Assembly: GCF_900167145.1 (NCBI RefSeq)
Contig: NZ_FUWG01000002.1
Span: 333,557 to 397,556 of the forward strand
DNA length: 64,000 bases
Direction: 5' to 3'
DNA from: Treponema porcinum
GTDB lineage: Bacteria; Spirochaetota; Spirochaetia; Treponematales; Treponemataceae
In this document: piece by piece, positions 27,668 through 37,600 of the stretch
Layout of the letters: every line of letters begins with the position of its first letter
Position numbering within the stretch: position 1 is the stretch's first letter
Made by a program: the position numbers and the translations under genes
Notes under the pieces: model-generated
Databases searched by the model: none
Told to the model about the DNA's origin: nothing
The model's input: only the letters and a program-made list of their open reading frames with translations

Positions 27668-29026
27668 ATGAAAAATGATTATTTAGTTACAAAGCGCCCG
27701 ATTGCAGCGCTTGCGGTTTTCTTTTTGCCGATAATGCTGGGAAACTTGTTTCAGCAGCTGTACAATCTTGTGGATGCGGCGATTGTAGGACAGTTTGTAA
27801 ATGAAAAAGCTGTTGCGGCGGTTGGTGCGTGTCTTGCGTTTACGAATGTTTTTATTTTTATTGCAAACGGCGGCGGAATAGGTGCGTCAGTTATAGTCGG
27901 GCGTTTTTTCGGGGCAAAAGACTATGTAAAAATGAAAGTTGCCGTCAATACGACGTTCATTTCGTTTTTCATTCTTAGCGTCATTCTTGCCGTACTTGGA
28001 CTTTTGTGCGGACGCCCGATTATGATGCTTTTAAAAACGCCGGACGACATTCTTGATATGACGGTAACGTACCTGAACATTTATTTTTTCGGACTGCCGT
28101 TTCTGTTTCTGTACAATGTGCTTGCCTCTCTTTTTAACGCGCTTGGAAAATCAAAATATCCGCTTTTATTCCTGCTGTTTTCATCCGTGCTGAACGTTGC
28201 GCTTGATATTCTGTTTGTAACGCAGTTTCATCTTGGCGTTGCTGGAGTTGCATGGGCAACACTCATTGCGCAGGGATTTTCAAGCCTTATTTCGTTCGCT
28301 GTATTTATGCGCCTTATCGTGCGTTTTCACATAGGAAGGACATCATTTTTTTCCAAAGACGAGCTTCTTCACATTACGCGCGTTGCCCTGCCGTCTATTT
28401 TCCAGCAGTGTACAATATCAATCGGACTTATGCTTATTCAGGCAGTTGTAAATCAGTTCGGCTCTCAGGCTCTTGCAGGATTTTCCGTTGGCTCGCGGAT
28501 AGAGGCACTTGGAACTACGGCAATGGTTGCATCTGGAACGGCGCTTTCTACGTTCGTAGCGCAGAATATCGGTGCAGAAAAACCTGAGCGCGTGCAGAAA
28601 GGTTATGTTGCCGGAAACATAATTGTCCTGTGCGTGTGCACAGTCTATTTTCTTGTAATAAGGATTTTTAAGGCGCAGATTATATCGTTTTTTATAGGTC
28701 CAGGCGGTTCTTCCGTGGCTTACGAAACAGCAGAAGGCTTTTTGGATTATATGAGCGTCGTCCTGTGCCTGATGGGCTTTAAGCAGAACAGCGACGGAAT
28801 TCTTCGCGGCTGCCGTGATATGACGCTTTTTACTGTGGCAAACGTAGTGAACATCGTAGTCCGCGTTCTTTTTTCTTCCCTTCTTGCGCCGGTCTACGGA
28901 ATTTCTATGGTGTGGGTGTCAAATCCTGTGGGATGGGTTTTAAGCCTGATAATCTGCTACACTGAATATAAAACAGGAAAGTGGAAAAAAATCAACAGGC
29001 TGTCCAAAACGCCGGAAGCGAATTAG
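27668..29026 (+). CDS. MATE-family efflux transporter
   Basis: A 452-residue MATE antiporter with about twelve membrane helices in two related halves (FFLPIMLGNLFQQLYNLVDAAIVG begins the first). It exports organic cations or drugs using sodium or proton gradients. ATG 27668 is preferred because the MATE N-terminus begins soon after it; the upstream in-frame codons lack family similarity. The ribosome site is weak (GGCAGG). It closely follows the lipoprotein gene. Confidence 0.88.
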   Translation: MKNDYLVTKRPIAALAVFFLPIMLGNLFQQLYNLVDAAIVGQFVNEKAVAAVGACLAFTNVFIFIANGGGIGASVIVGRFFGAKDYVKMKVAVNTTFISFFILSVILAVLGLLCGRPIMMLLKTPDDILDMTVTYLNIYFFGLPFLFLYNVLASLFNALGKSKYPLLFLLFSSVLNVALDILFVTQFHLGVAGVAWATLIAQGFSSLISFAVFMRLIVRFHIGRTSFFSKDELLHITRVALPSIFQQCTISIGLMLIQAVVNQFGSQALAGFSVGSRIEALGTTAMVASGTALSTFVAQNIGAEKPERVQKGYVAGNIIVLCVCTVYFLVIRIFKAQIISFFIGPGGSSVAYETAEGFLDYMSVVLCLMGFKQNSDGILRGCRDMTLFTVANVVNIVVRVLFSSLLAPVYGISMVWVSNPVGWVLSLIICYTEYKTGKWKKINRLSKTPEAN

Positions 29027-29053
29027 ACAGCCTGATTAGTACGGCGGAAAATG

Positions 29054-31840
29054 CTATTTTATTTCTGCACTCGGCTTGAGGAGCTGCGCAATTTCCGTAC
29101 GCTTCCAGCGGATTGCAGTCATATACGGCGTTTCGCCCGAAATATTCTTTACGTTCGTATCAAGTCCGTATGAAATAAGCTTGGCAACTGTGTCTGCGCT
29201 TGAACTTCTTGCCGCATAATGCAAGATCGTATTTCCCTGAATGTCAGACATTTTTCCCGCATATTTTACGATGTTTCCAAGAATAGCCTCGTTGTTTTTC
29301 TCCAGAGCAATCGAAGCCGGATTTTTGCCTTTCTTGTCTATCATAGTAAACGGATTTGCACCGTTTGCAAGAAGAATGGATGCATATTCCTTGTTGTTGT
29401 TTTCGATTGCAATGCCTAGAGGCGTGTATCCGTCGGAATTGCGCGTGTCAGAAGGATAACCGGCGCTTATGAGCATAGAAAGAGTGCGCGCCGGGCATTT
29501 ATTTTTTATGATAATATGCACAGGTGTGTTTCCGTCGCTGTCTGCGATTGTAGTATCGTTTCCAAGGACGGCGCGCATAATTTCATCACCCTCGCGAAGG
29601 CTCAGGCTGAACGGAGTAGTACCGCTCTTGTCGCGCGAAAGCGGATTTCCGCCGGCGTTAAGTATCAGCGAAATAATCTGCTTGTCGCCGGAAAGCGCCG
29701 CTTCGTGATATGCGTTTCTTCCGTTTATTTCCTGAATTTGCGGATTTGCGCGGTATGAAAGAAGCAGTTTTATGACGTTTACGTTTTTTCCACGTACAGC
29801 ATCCATTAATATTGTTCTTCCAGACGTATCGCTTATGTTCGGATTTGCGCCCTTATCAAGAAGCATTTTTGCAATATCGTATTTTCCGGCAAGAGCGGCT
29901 TCTGCAAGCGGTGATTTTCCGGAAACATTCTGTGGGTCAATTTCAACGCCAAGCGAAACAAGTTTCATTGCCGTGTTTATGTTTCCCCAGCGCACCGCAG
30001 TATGAAGCGGCGTACTTCCAAGGTTATCGCGCACATTTACGCGTGCACCCTGCGCAACAAGCTGGTCTATAATAGAAGGATTGTCGTTTTTGCACGCACT
30101 GAAAACAGGCGTTTCACCGTTTGCATTTTTTGCCTCCGGATTTGCGCCTTTCTGAATCATTGCGGAGATTGCACTTTCAAGACCCCATTCCGCCGCATAG
30201 TGAAGGGCAGTATTTCCGCTTCCGTCAGTAGCAACGATTGTCTGCGAAGTCAAAAGCCAGTCCATTACAGAACCGCCTGCATTGAGCGCAAGGCTAAGCG
30301 GAGATTTATTGCGCGTATTCGTTGCAAAAATATCTGCATTTTTTGCAAGCAGCAGTTCGCCAAGTTTCTGCCTGTTTTTAAGAACGGAAAGGTAAAGCGC
30401 AGTGTTTCCGTCTGCGTTGCGCACATTAACGTCGTCCGTAAGGCTGAGGATATACTGAATTTTATCAAGAGTTGCGTTCTGAATGATTGCAACGTTTAGC
30501 GGAGTGTTTCCGTCTGAATCCTGTGAGTTTACGTTGTTTTTGTTCACGATGATTTCAAGCAGGTTTTCACTTGATTTAAGCGCCATTGTAAGAGGCGTTT
30601 CGCCTTCTGTATTTTTTGTATTGATGTCTGCGCCGTTGTCTGCATAAAAACGGATGTGGTCGATGACATTGTTTTCGATTGCGATTGCAAGCGGAGTAAC
30701 GCCTTCCTTATTGCGTGCGTTTATGTCTGCTCCGGCGCTTACAAGAGTTTTCAGAATATCAACAGGAACAGTCGTCATTGTTGCAGTGTGAAGTACAGTG
30801 TCGCCGTACATATCCTTTACGGAAATGTCAGCACCCTTGTTCAGAAGAAGCGAATACAGCTGGGCGCGCTGCTCTTCCGGCATAATAAGAAGGATTGGAG
30901 TTTTTCCAAGATTGTCCCGGGCATTCGGATCTGCGCTTGCCTGAAGCAGAAGCTGTGCAATTTCGTAACGTCCGTAGCGGACGGCTTCGTGCAATGGAGA
31001 AGCACCTGAACTGTCCTGAACGTTTGTAAGCGCATTGTTTTCAAGCAGATAGCGAATTACAGGTGTATGCCCGAAAATCGAAGCAATGTGAAGAGGAGTC
31101 TGTCCGTCGTCAAAACGGTAGTTTAAGTTTCTGTTCATTACGGCAGTCTGGAAATAGTCGTAGTCAGATTCAACCTGTTCTGCACCGTTCAATATGAGGG
31201 ATGCCGCAATTTCTACGGATTCAATATCGGTGATTGACTGGAATGCAAGGTCAAGAGGCGTTTTTCCGTTTGCATCCGGAACAGAAAGAGGAATGTTCTT
31301 TTTTACGCAGTAATTTATTGCCTTTTCATTTTTTGTCTGTACAAAATAGTGAACGATATTCCGTCCGTCATCAATGTCGCGGAGTTCGCTTGTTTTTGTA
31401 GTAATGAAAATGTCGTAGTATGCGCTGTCGCGTTCAAAAGCCATATCCATTGCAGTAATGCCTTCGCTGTTCCGCGCAAAAATATTTGCACCAAAAGAAA
31501 CAAGCACCTGTGCAGATTCCACGGAATTATGTTCGATGGCAACGTGAAGCGGTGTCTGGCTCTGATAATTTTTCAGGTCGATGTCTGCCTTTTTAATGAT
31601 AAGGAACGTTACTAAATCAGAATCGTTTATTGCGGCTGCAAGATGCAGGGCGGTGTTTCCGTCTGAATCAATCTCGTTTATGTCGTATTTTGTCGTGAAG
31701 CGGTCTTTTGCTTCATCTATTCTTCCTTCCTGTATAAGTTGATGCAGGGAGGCTTCCTTTTTAGGAGTTGAGCTGCATCCTGCCGTAAAAATGAAAAAAA
31801 AGACGCTGATTACAAGAGCAATAGAAAATTTTTTATTCAT
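29054..31840 (-). CDS. Large ankyrin-repeat lipoprotein
   Basis: A 928-residue exported lipoprotein: signal peptide with lipobox TAGC at residues about 19-22, then roughly 25 ankyrin repeats filling the rest, each near 33 residues with the pattern DxxGNTxLHxAA and related variants such as SGASPLHEAVRYG. Ankyrin arrays bind other proteins; in an outer-membrane or periplasmic setting the partner is unknown. GAGGGG lies upstream of ATG 31840. No enzymatic domain is seen. Confidence 0.9.
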   Translation of the reverse strand: MNKKFSIALVISVFFFIFTAGCSSTPKKEASLHQLIQEGRIDEAKDRFTTKYDINEIDSDGNTALHLAAAINDSDLVTFLIIKKADIDLKNYQSQTPLHVAIEHNSVESAQVLVSFGANIFARNSEGITAMDMAFERDSAYYDIFITTKTSELRDIDDGRNIVHYFVQTKNEKAINYCVKKNIPLSVPDANGKTPLDLAFQSITDIESVEIAASLILNGAEQVESDYDYFQTAVMNRNLNYRFDDGQTPLHIASIFGHTPVIRYLLENNALTNVQDSSGASPLHEAVRYGRYEIAQLLLQASADPNARDNLGKTPILLIMPEEQRAQLYSLLLNKGADISVKDMYGDTVLHTATMTTVPVDILKTLVSAGADINARNKEGVTPLAIAIENNVIDHIRFYADNGADINTKNTEGETPLTMALKSSENLLEIIVNKNNVNSQDSDGNTPLNVAIIQNATLDKIQYILSLTDDVNVRNADGNTALYLSVLKNRQKLGELLLAKNADIFATNTRNKSPLSLALNAGGSVMDWLLTSQTIVATDGSGNTALHYAAEWGLESAISAMIQKGANPEAKNANGETPVFSACKNDNPSIIDQLVAQGARVNVRDNLGSTPLHTAVRWGNINTAMKLVSLGVEIDPQNVSGKSPLAEAALAGKYDIAKMLLDKGANPNISDTSGRTILMDAVRGKNVNVIKLLLSYRANPQIQEINGRNAYHEAALSGDKQIISLILNAGGNPLSRDKSGTTPFSLSLREGDEIMRAVLGNDTTIADSDGNTPVHIIIKNKCPARTLSMLISAGYPSDTRNSDGYTPLGIAIENNNKEYASILLANGANPFTMIDKKGKNPASIALEKNNEAILGNIVKYAGKMSDIQGNTILHYAARSSSADTVAKLISYGLDTNVKNISGETPYMTAIRWKRTEIAQLLKPSAEIK

Positions 31841-31941
31841 AATTCCCCTCGGAAAAAGATATACTACTTTCAGTATCGGAATTTAGGTCGTTCCGTTTAG
31901 TTTTTTTTTGCATTACTTTCTGTAATTTCGTTTTCTGAACG

Positions 31942-31970
31942 TTGAACAGTTTATTTCAAGCTATTATAAT
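31942..31970 (+). promoter_or_regulatory. Sigma70-like promoter for the uracil permease
   Basis: TTGAAC (31942-31947) and TATAAT (31965-31970) are separated by exactly 17 bases, close to the bacterial consensus. It lies about 30 bases before the permease ATG and reads rightward. Confidence 0.8.
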
Positions 31971-32002
31971 TTCCGCGGAACTTTTCCTTACATTATCTAT
32001 AT

Positions 32003-33373
32003 ATGGAGAATCAGAAGAGAATGAATCTAATTTATGGTATCAAAGACAAACCGGGCTTTGGAAAAACTGTGCTGTTTGCATTGCAGCAGCTTCTTGCCAT
32101 TATGGCAGCAACAATTGCCGTTCCTGCAATCGTAGGACACGGACTGACAGCTTCTGCGGCGCTGTTTGGTGCCGGAGTAGGAACTTTTGTGTATCTTGTG
32201 TTCACAAAAAGCTCTAGCCCGGTATTTTTGGGAAGCTCATTTGCATTTATCGGCTCAATGTTCAGTGCGTTTGCCGGTGCAGAAACGCTTGGTCTTGCAC
32301 AGGCAGCTGGATACTGGGGACTTATTATCGGTGCCCTGATGGCAGGAATCGTATATATTGTAATTGCGCTTGTCGTAAAATTTTGCGGAGTAAAATGGAT
32401 TGACCGCCTTATGCCACCTGTCATCATCGGACCTACAGTTGCAATAATCGGACTGAGCCTTTCCGGTAATGCGGTAGGTGATCTTATGAAATCAAGCGTT
32501 GAGGGTGGAAGTACATACGTTGCCCTTATCTGCGGACTTTTCACCCTTGCCGTTACCATGCTTTGTTCCACATACGGAAAGAAAGTCGGAAAACTTATTC
32601 CGTTCATTATCGGCATTTTTGCAGGATACGTTCTTGCATCCCTGTTTGCGCTTATCGGAAAACTTACAGGAAACGCAAGCCTTACGGTCATCAACTACAG
32701 CGCACTTACATCCCTTGACTTTACATCTTTCAGCGGCTATATTTCCCTTCCTAAATTTACGTTTCTGCTTGGCGGCACAGAAGGATTAAAAGCCGTAACA
32801 GGAAAGTATCTTTTGACTTTGTTTACTGCGTATGTTCCTGTTGCATTTGTAGTTTTTGCAGAACATCTTGCAGACCACAAAAATCTTTCTGCCATTGTAG
32901 GAACTAATCTGCTTGAAGAACCAGGACTTACGCGTACGCTGCTTGGAGACGGTGTAGGAACAATGATAAGCACTGCATTCGGCGGATGTCCGAATACAAC
33001 GTACGGCGAATCAATCGGCTGCGTTGCAATTACGCGGAATGCCTCTACCGTTTCAATCTGGGGATGTGCTTCAATCTGTATTATCTTCTCTTTAATCAGT
33101 CCGCTTGTTGCTCTTCTTGAAACGATTCCATCCTGCGTTATGGGTGGTGTTTGCGTGGCTCTTTACGGATTTATCGCAGTTTCCGGCTTTAAGATGTTCC
33201 AGCAGGTAGACTTGAACAAGAACAAAAACCTGTTTGTTGCTTCCGTGATTTTCATTACAGGTGTAGGCGGAATGGTTGTAAGGTTCGGTGCAGTTGAAAT
33301 AAGAACAGTTGCATGTGCACTGATTCTTGGAATACTTACGAACATTATGCTTTCCGGCGAAAAAGACGAATAG
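32003..33373 (+). CDS. Uracil/xanthine permease (NCS2)
   Basis: A 456-residue NCS2 transporter with about fourteen membrane segments. Family marks are LLAIMAATIAVPAIVG near the N-terminus, FVVFAEHLADHKNLS with the substrate-site Glu, and GGCPNTTYGESIGC with the second conserved Glu. This matches uracil permease UraA-type proteins, which take up uracil with protons. Either ATG 32003 or ATG 32021 may be the start; neither has a strong ribosome site, and the second has AGAAGAG just before it. Confidence 0.9.
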   Translation: MENQKRMNLIYGIKDKPGFGKTVLFALQQLLAIMAATIAVPAIVGHGLTASAALFGAGVGTFVYLVFTKSSSPVFLGSSFAFIGSMFSAFAGAETLGLAQAAGYWGLIIGALMAGIVYIVIALVVKFCGVKWIDRLMPPVIIGPTVAIIGLSLSGNAVGDLMKSSVEGGSTYVALICGLFTLAVTMLCSTYGKKVGKLIPFIIGIFAGYVLASLFALIGKLTGNASLTVINYSALTSLDFTSFSGYISLPKFTFLLGGTEGLKAVTGKYLLTLFTAYVPVAFVVFAEHLADHKNLSAIVGTNLLEEPGLTRTLLGDGVGTMISTAFGGCPNTTYGESIGCVAITRNASTVSIWGCASICIIFSLISPLVALLETIPSCVMGGVCVALYGFIAVSGFKMFQQVDLNKNKNLFVASVIFITGVGGMVVRFGAVEIRTVACALILGILTNIMLSGEKDE

Positions 33374-33411
33374 TTTTTCGTGCAGGTAGAATAGATAATT
33401 TTACGCAAAAA

Positions 33412-33457
33412 ACTCCCGGTTCGGTAAAAAATTACGCCGTTCCGGGAGTTTTTTTTT
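33412..33457. terminator. Rho-independent terminator, bidirectional
   Basis: Arms ACTCCCGG (33412-33419) and CCGGGAGT (33442-33449) followed by a T-run to 33457; the other side is A-rich, so it can work on both strands. It serves the permease and overlaps the end of the mutT frame on the minus strand. Confidence 0.9.
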
Positions 33458-33890
33458 ACAAAAGTTCTTCGATTTTGGAAATGATATCTTCGTCAGCAGG
33501 AAGCCATTTTACGGAGTGCAGTTCCGACGCGGAAAGCCAGCGCGCGTTTTCGTGTTCAAGGAGCGTGAGAGTGCCTTAAATAATACTGCACGCAAAGCAC
33601 TGCATTGAAAGATGGAACGAAGGATAGTCGTATTCCACTGAACAGATTTTTTTGCCGGCTGAAATTTCTGCTGTAAGTTCTTCGCGGATTTCGCGCACAA
33701 GGGCAGCTTCTGGCGTTTCGCCTTTTTCGATTTTTCCGCCGGGAAATTCCCACCAGCCTTTCCATTCGCCGTAGCAGCGCTGTGTTGCAAAAACCTGTTT
33801 TGTGCCGTCCGTGTCCGTGCGGAAGATGACGGCGGCTGATACGAAAATGTGCTTTTGCGGTTGATTTGAAGTCTGCTGATTTTCTGACAT
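33456..33890 (-). pseudogene. mutT: mutT-like Nudix hydrolase with an in-frame stop codon
   Basis: Reading from ATG 33890 gives a Nudix protein with the full Nudix box ([22 protein letters not shown]) [bases about 33,670-33,735], of the MutT type that cleans oxidised dGTP. Codon 105 is TAA (33578-33576). The same frame then continues for about 39 codons through recognisable C-terminal MutT sequence (HENARW, SVKWLPAD) to a second TAA at 33458-33456. The simplest reading is a point nonsense mutation, a recent pseudogene, or a sequencing error. The truncated product keeps the Nudix box but loses the C-terminal nucleotide-reading part. Confidence 0.8.
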
Positions 33891-33948
33891 TGTTTGCCTC
33901 CGTAAAAATTATTATGGTCACGCAGATTAATCTTCCTGCAAGCGACCG

Positions 33949-34065
33949 GGGTTTTTAGGGGGTGTCCCCCCCTTAGGCGAAGGGGTAGTTCGTTCGCTAT
34001 CGCTCACTACCGAGTTTTCTTCGAAAACTCGCATCAGGGCAACGGGTACGAATGAGCGGGTTTTC
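33949..34065. repeat. GC-rich palindromic repeat between mutT and vsr
   Basis: The segment contains GGGGG-TGT-CCCCC (33958-33970), AAGGGGTAGTTCGTTCGCT (near 33980), and the hairpin CGAGTTTT/AAAACTCG (34011-34031). The first module recurs inside earP at 12,051 and, inverted, near 52,800; the GTTCGTTCGCT and ACCGAGTTTTCTT modules recur at 56,234. No reading frame is involved here. Confidence 0.75.
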
Positions 34066-34081
34066 AGTAAGCTTCCTATAT

Positions 34082-34540
34082 TTAATTGCCTTTGATTTCA
34101 AGATAGGGTTCCCATTCTTCGTCGAGCCACTGGATTATCCGGTCTTTTGTGCGTTCGATTTTCTGGTTTTTGTTTTTGCCGCGGATTGCACATTCCCAGA
34201 CGATGCAGACGCGCCAGCACTGTTCCTGATAGTATTTGAGGTTTTCAGCGTCGCGCGCTTTGTTCCGCTGAAATTTTTTCTGCCAGAAACTCTGGTTTGA
34301 TTTTGGGAAAACGAAATAGCGGCATCCTTCGTGGGCGTGCCAGAAACAGCCGTTTATAAAAATGACGGCATAGTAATGCGGAAGAATTATGTCCGGCTTT
34401 CCGGGGTAGCGTTTGTCGCAGATTCTGTACCTGAACCCTTCCTTGTGGAGTGCCTTTCTGATTGCTTTTTCGGGAGATGTGTCTTTTGAGCGGATGCAGG
34501 ACATATTTTTATGGCGCTGCTGGGGATTCAGGGTGTCCAT
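34082..34540 (-). CDS. vsr: Very-short-patch mismatch endonuclease Vsr
   Basis: A 152-residue Vsr, which nicks DNA at T:G mismatches left by deamination of 5-methylcytosine. Characteristic segments are KNMSCIRSKDTSPE, RYPGKPDIILP with the active-site Asp, FINGCFWHAHEGC with zinc-binding Cys and His, and FWQKKFQRNKARD followed by WRVCIVWECA. Vsr is normally next to a cytosine-5 methyltransferase, but none is present here. The start ATG 34540 lacks a ribosome site, but TATCAT ends 6 bases before it, suggesting a leaderless mRNA. Confidence 0.92.
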   Translation of the reverse strand: MDTLNPQQRHKNMSCIRSKDTSPEKAIRKALHKEGFRYRICDKRYPGKPDIILPHYYAVIFINGCFWHAHEGCRYFVFPKSNQSFWQKKFQRNKARDAENLKYYQEQCWRVCIVWECAIRGKNKNQKIERTKDRIIQWLDEEWEPYLEIKGN

Positions 34541-34632
34541 AGTTTTATGATACTATGAAAAACGGAGTTTGAATATTGCGGGGGACTGACCTTAGATATT
34601 GTTGTGCATGTCATGTGCTATTTTGTTATTTT

Positions 34633-37600
34633 TCACAACCATTTACCATTCTTATTTTTTTGTATCTGCTCCGTATATTCGCAATATGGATAATTCGTAC
34701 AGCCGACAAACCAATGATTGTTTTTTCCTTTGCGTTTTACAAGAAAGCCACCGCAGGAAGGACATTTTTTAGGATTCAATAAAATTGTTGCATCTCGCAA
34801 AGAATATTTACATCTTGGAAAGTTCGAGCAACCAACAAAATATTTTCCTTCGTGCGATACTTTATAAAGAGTTCCACTTTTACAAAGCGGGCATTGCGTT
34901 TGTGCAGTCGTTTCAACTTTTTTTATTCCGATAAAACAGACAGAATTCGACTCTATAAATTCTTTAAAGAACGGAGATGGATTTTTATTGTCGGTCAAAA
35001 CAAAAGTTCTATTCCGCGTTCTTGTAATAGCAACATAGAAAAGACGGCGTTCTTCTGCAAATTTGTAGTTTTCCGCATTCGTAAGAACAAGATTCAAAAC
35101 TTTGTCGTCAGCAATCTGATTAGGGAAACCAAGCTTGTCGTTTTTAAAGTTCAGCAAAATGACATTATCTGCTTCCAAACCTTTTGATTTGTGAACAGAA
35201 AGAAAATCTATCTGTACTTCTGGAGCTGGTATATACTCAATGTATTCTTTCCGATTGTTCGTGTAGATTTTAAACAATCCTGATTTTTTCAAGATTTCTT
35301 TTTCATAGTTTGTTCTGCCAAGTATCAATATAGAAGAATTAACTCCAAATTCGGATATAATTTTATTAACAGCGAACTGCAACGTTTTGCAAGGATCTTC
35401 ATTATATCCCCAAAATACAAGCGGGTAATCAAGATTTTTATCCGAATGTAAATCTTTTTTTAACTGCAATGGATTCTGCAAAACAAAATGAGAGGCTTCA
35501 TCAATAAGGTTTTGTGAATTTCTGTAAGTTTTTTCGATTTTAAGAATTTTTGTATAACCAAAATATTTTTCAAAATCGGTAAAAAGTGAAATATCGCTTC
35601 CCGCAAAGCGATAAATTGCCTGCCAGTCATCGCCGACACAAAAAAGTTTTGCCTGCGATTTCTCTACAATTGCCTTTAATAAATTGAAGCGTGATTTTGA
35701 AATGTCTTGATATTCGTCTACAATTACATATTTGTAGGGAGTAATCTCACATCCTGTTTCTACTTTATCGGCGGCAAGATTTATCATGTCAGAAAAATCT
35801 ATTGCATTCTGAGCAGAAAGATAATTCTGATATTCTGTGAGAATGACTTTGATTATATCCAAAAACAACGAAGTTCGTTCGCATAAAAAATCATTTGGTT
35901 CTGAATTACAATAATTTTTCTTCAATACTTCGATTTGCTCAATCTTGTAATTATTGGATTTAAAAAGATTGATAAAAGTACAGCACAGATTCATAAACTC
36001 TGAGAAATATTTGTTGCTTTTACTTGCATAGACTGTATTGAACACATCAGAAAAATCTCTCGGTTTTAATGTAATGCCATTGGCGGACAAGATTTCTTCA
36101 AGTTTTTTGAGCAGAACTCCTTCTGAACTGTAATATGAATATGTTTCAATTAGTTTTGTGTTGTGTTCTTCGTGAAAAGCACGCTTCCAGTAAATATCGT
36201 CCAGATATTTTTTCTCTTCTACTGGCGAAAGCCATGGAACGGTGAAATCTTTTGAAACCCCAAAATGCTCAAGATAAATGTCATAATCGCAAAGGTAAAA
36301 ATCGGGGTGGTAAGCTTTCCTGTTTGGATCATTGCTTTCAAACGGATATAGTTTTTCATATTCGTATTTTATGCCGTTCATAAAAAGAAAGTTTGCGATT
36401 TTTGTTTCTTCAAGGCTCTTTACCTGCTCGTTGTTCAGAGTTTTAAATGCTTTTGCTTTTTCTGCTCCTGTTTCATGGATATATTTTTCCCTTTCATATT
36501 TTGATTTTAAGGTTTCAAGATCTGCGTTTTTTTCTTCTTCGTATAATTCGCCAAGAGAACTGTGTTTTTCCATATCCTCTGGAATTTCAAGAAAGTATGC
36601 AAAATATTCTGTAAGTGCCTTTACAATCTCGGGATGATTTACAATCTCGTTTTCAAAGAAATTGTGAATGAATTGCGTGAGGGCATTTTCGTCCGCAACT
36701 TCAGGTCTTTTGCCGTCTGCATTTTTTATAATATCAAGCCCAAGTTTGTGAAAAGTTGTGGCAACAGCAGGAATGTTAAGTTTGTTTTGTATTCGCTCTG
36801 TCATTTCCTCTGCGGATTTTTTTGTAAACGAAATCAAAAGAATTTCATTTGGGTTTATTTTTTTTACTTCGCAAAGATATTTTACTTTTGCTGAAATCGT
36901 AAGTGTTTTTCCGCTTCCTGCACCTGCAAGAACTAAAATTCTGTTTTCATCTGTTATAACTGCTGTTCGTTGTTGTTCGTCCAATGATTTGCCGTCAATA
37001 TTTGAAAATAATGACTCGTATTTTGTTGATTCATTTTGAATGAACTGATTGTTGGCTGTTTCAAAATAATTGTGCAACGAATGATAGACTGTTTTGAACC
37101 GTTCAATTTCAGAAAACTCATCATCTTCTTTGCGAACATCTGCGGAAATTAATTTTTGATAGAGGGATTGCCATTTTTCGATAAAGGAAACGCTGTTTGA
37201 ATGTGTAACATACTGCTTTTCAAGGTTAAAAAGTTCTGTATAGAAGTTTTCGACAGATTTTAAGATTTGTGAAAGAGTTTCCTTTCTTCTAATTTCTGCA
37301 TTCAGACTGACAATTTCATTATGAAGATTTGAGTAAGTTTTTCTAAAATGCTCGATTTCTTCTGCAAAACCATCTTTCTTTGAGATGCGATATTTTGAAA
37401 GTTCGGAATAAAATGCTTGCCATTTTTCTGCAAATTCAGTTTCTGAAACCTCTGAGATATAGTGCTTCTTTAATTCAAAATATTCTGCAAAAAAGATTCT
37501 GATTTGTTCTTGAAAATAGGCAAGCTTTTCTTCAAGCTCCCTTTCCAATCGTTTTTTGCGTTTTGCATAAAGTATTGAGAAAAATATTGATAAAATGACG

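Noticed and set aside
32032..32694. Leftward 220-codon frame inside the uracil permease
   Set aside because: An antisense shadow of a strong coding region; it has no family features and the permease motifs are clear.
33576..33890. A complete short Nudix gene ending at 33576
   Set aside because: The same frame carries on in recognisable MutT sequence past the stop, so the short form is a truncation.
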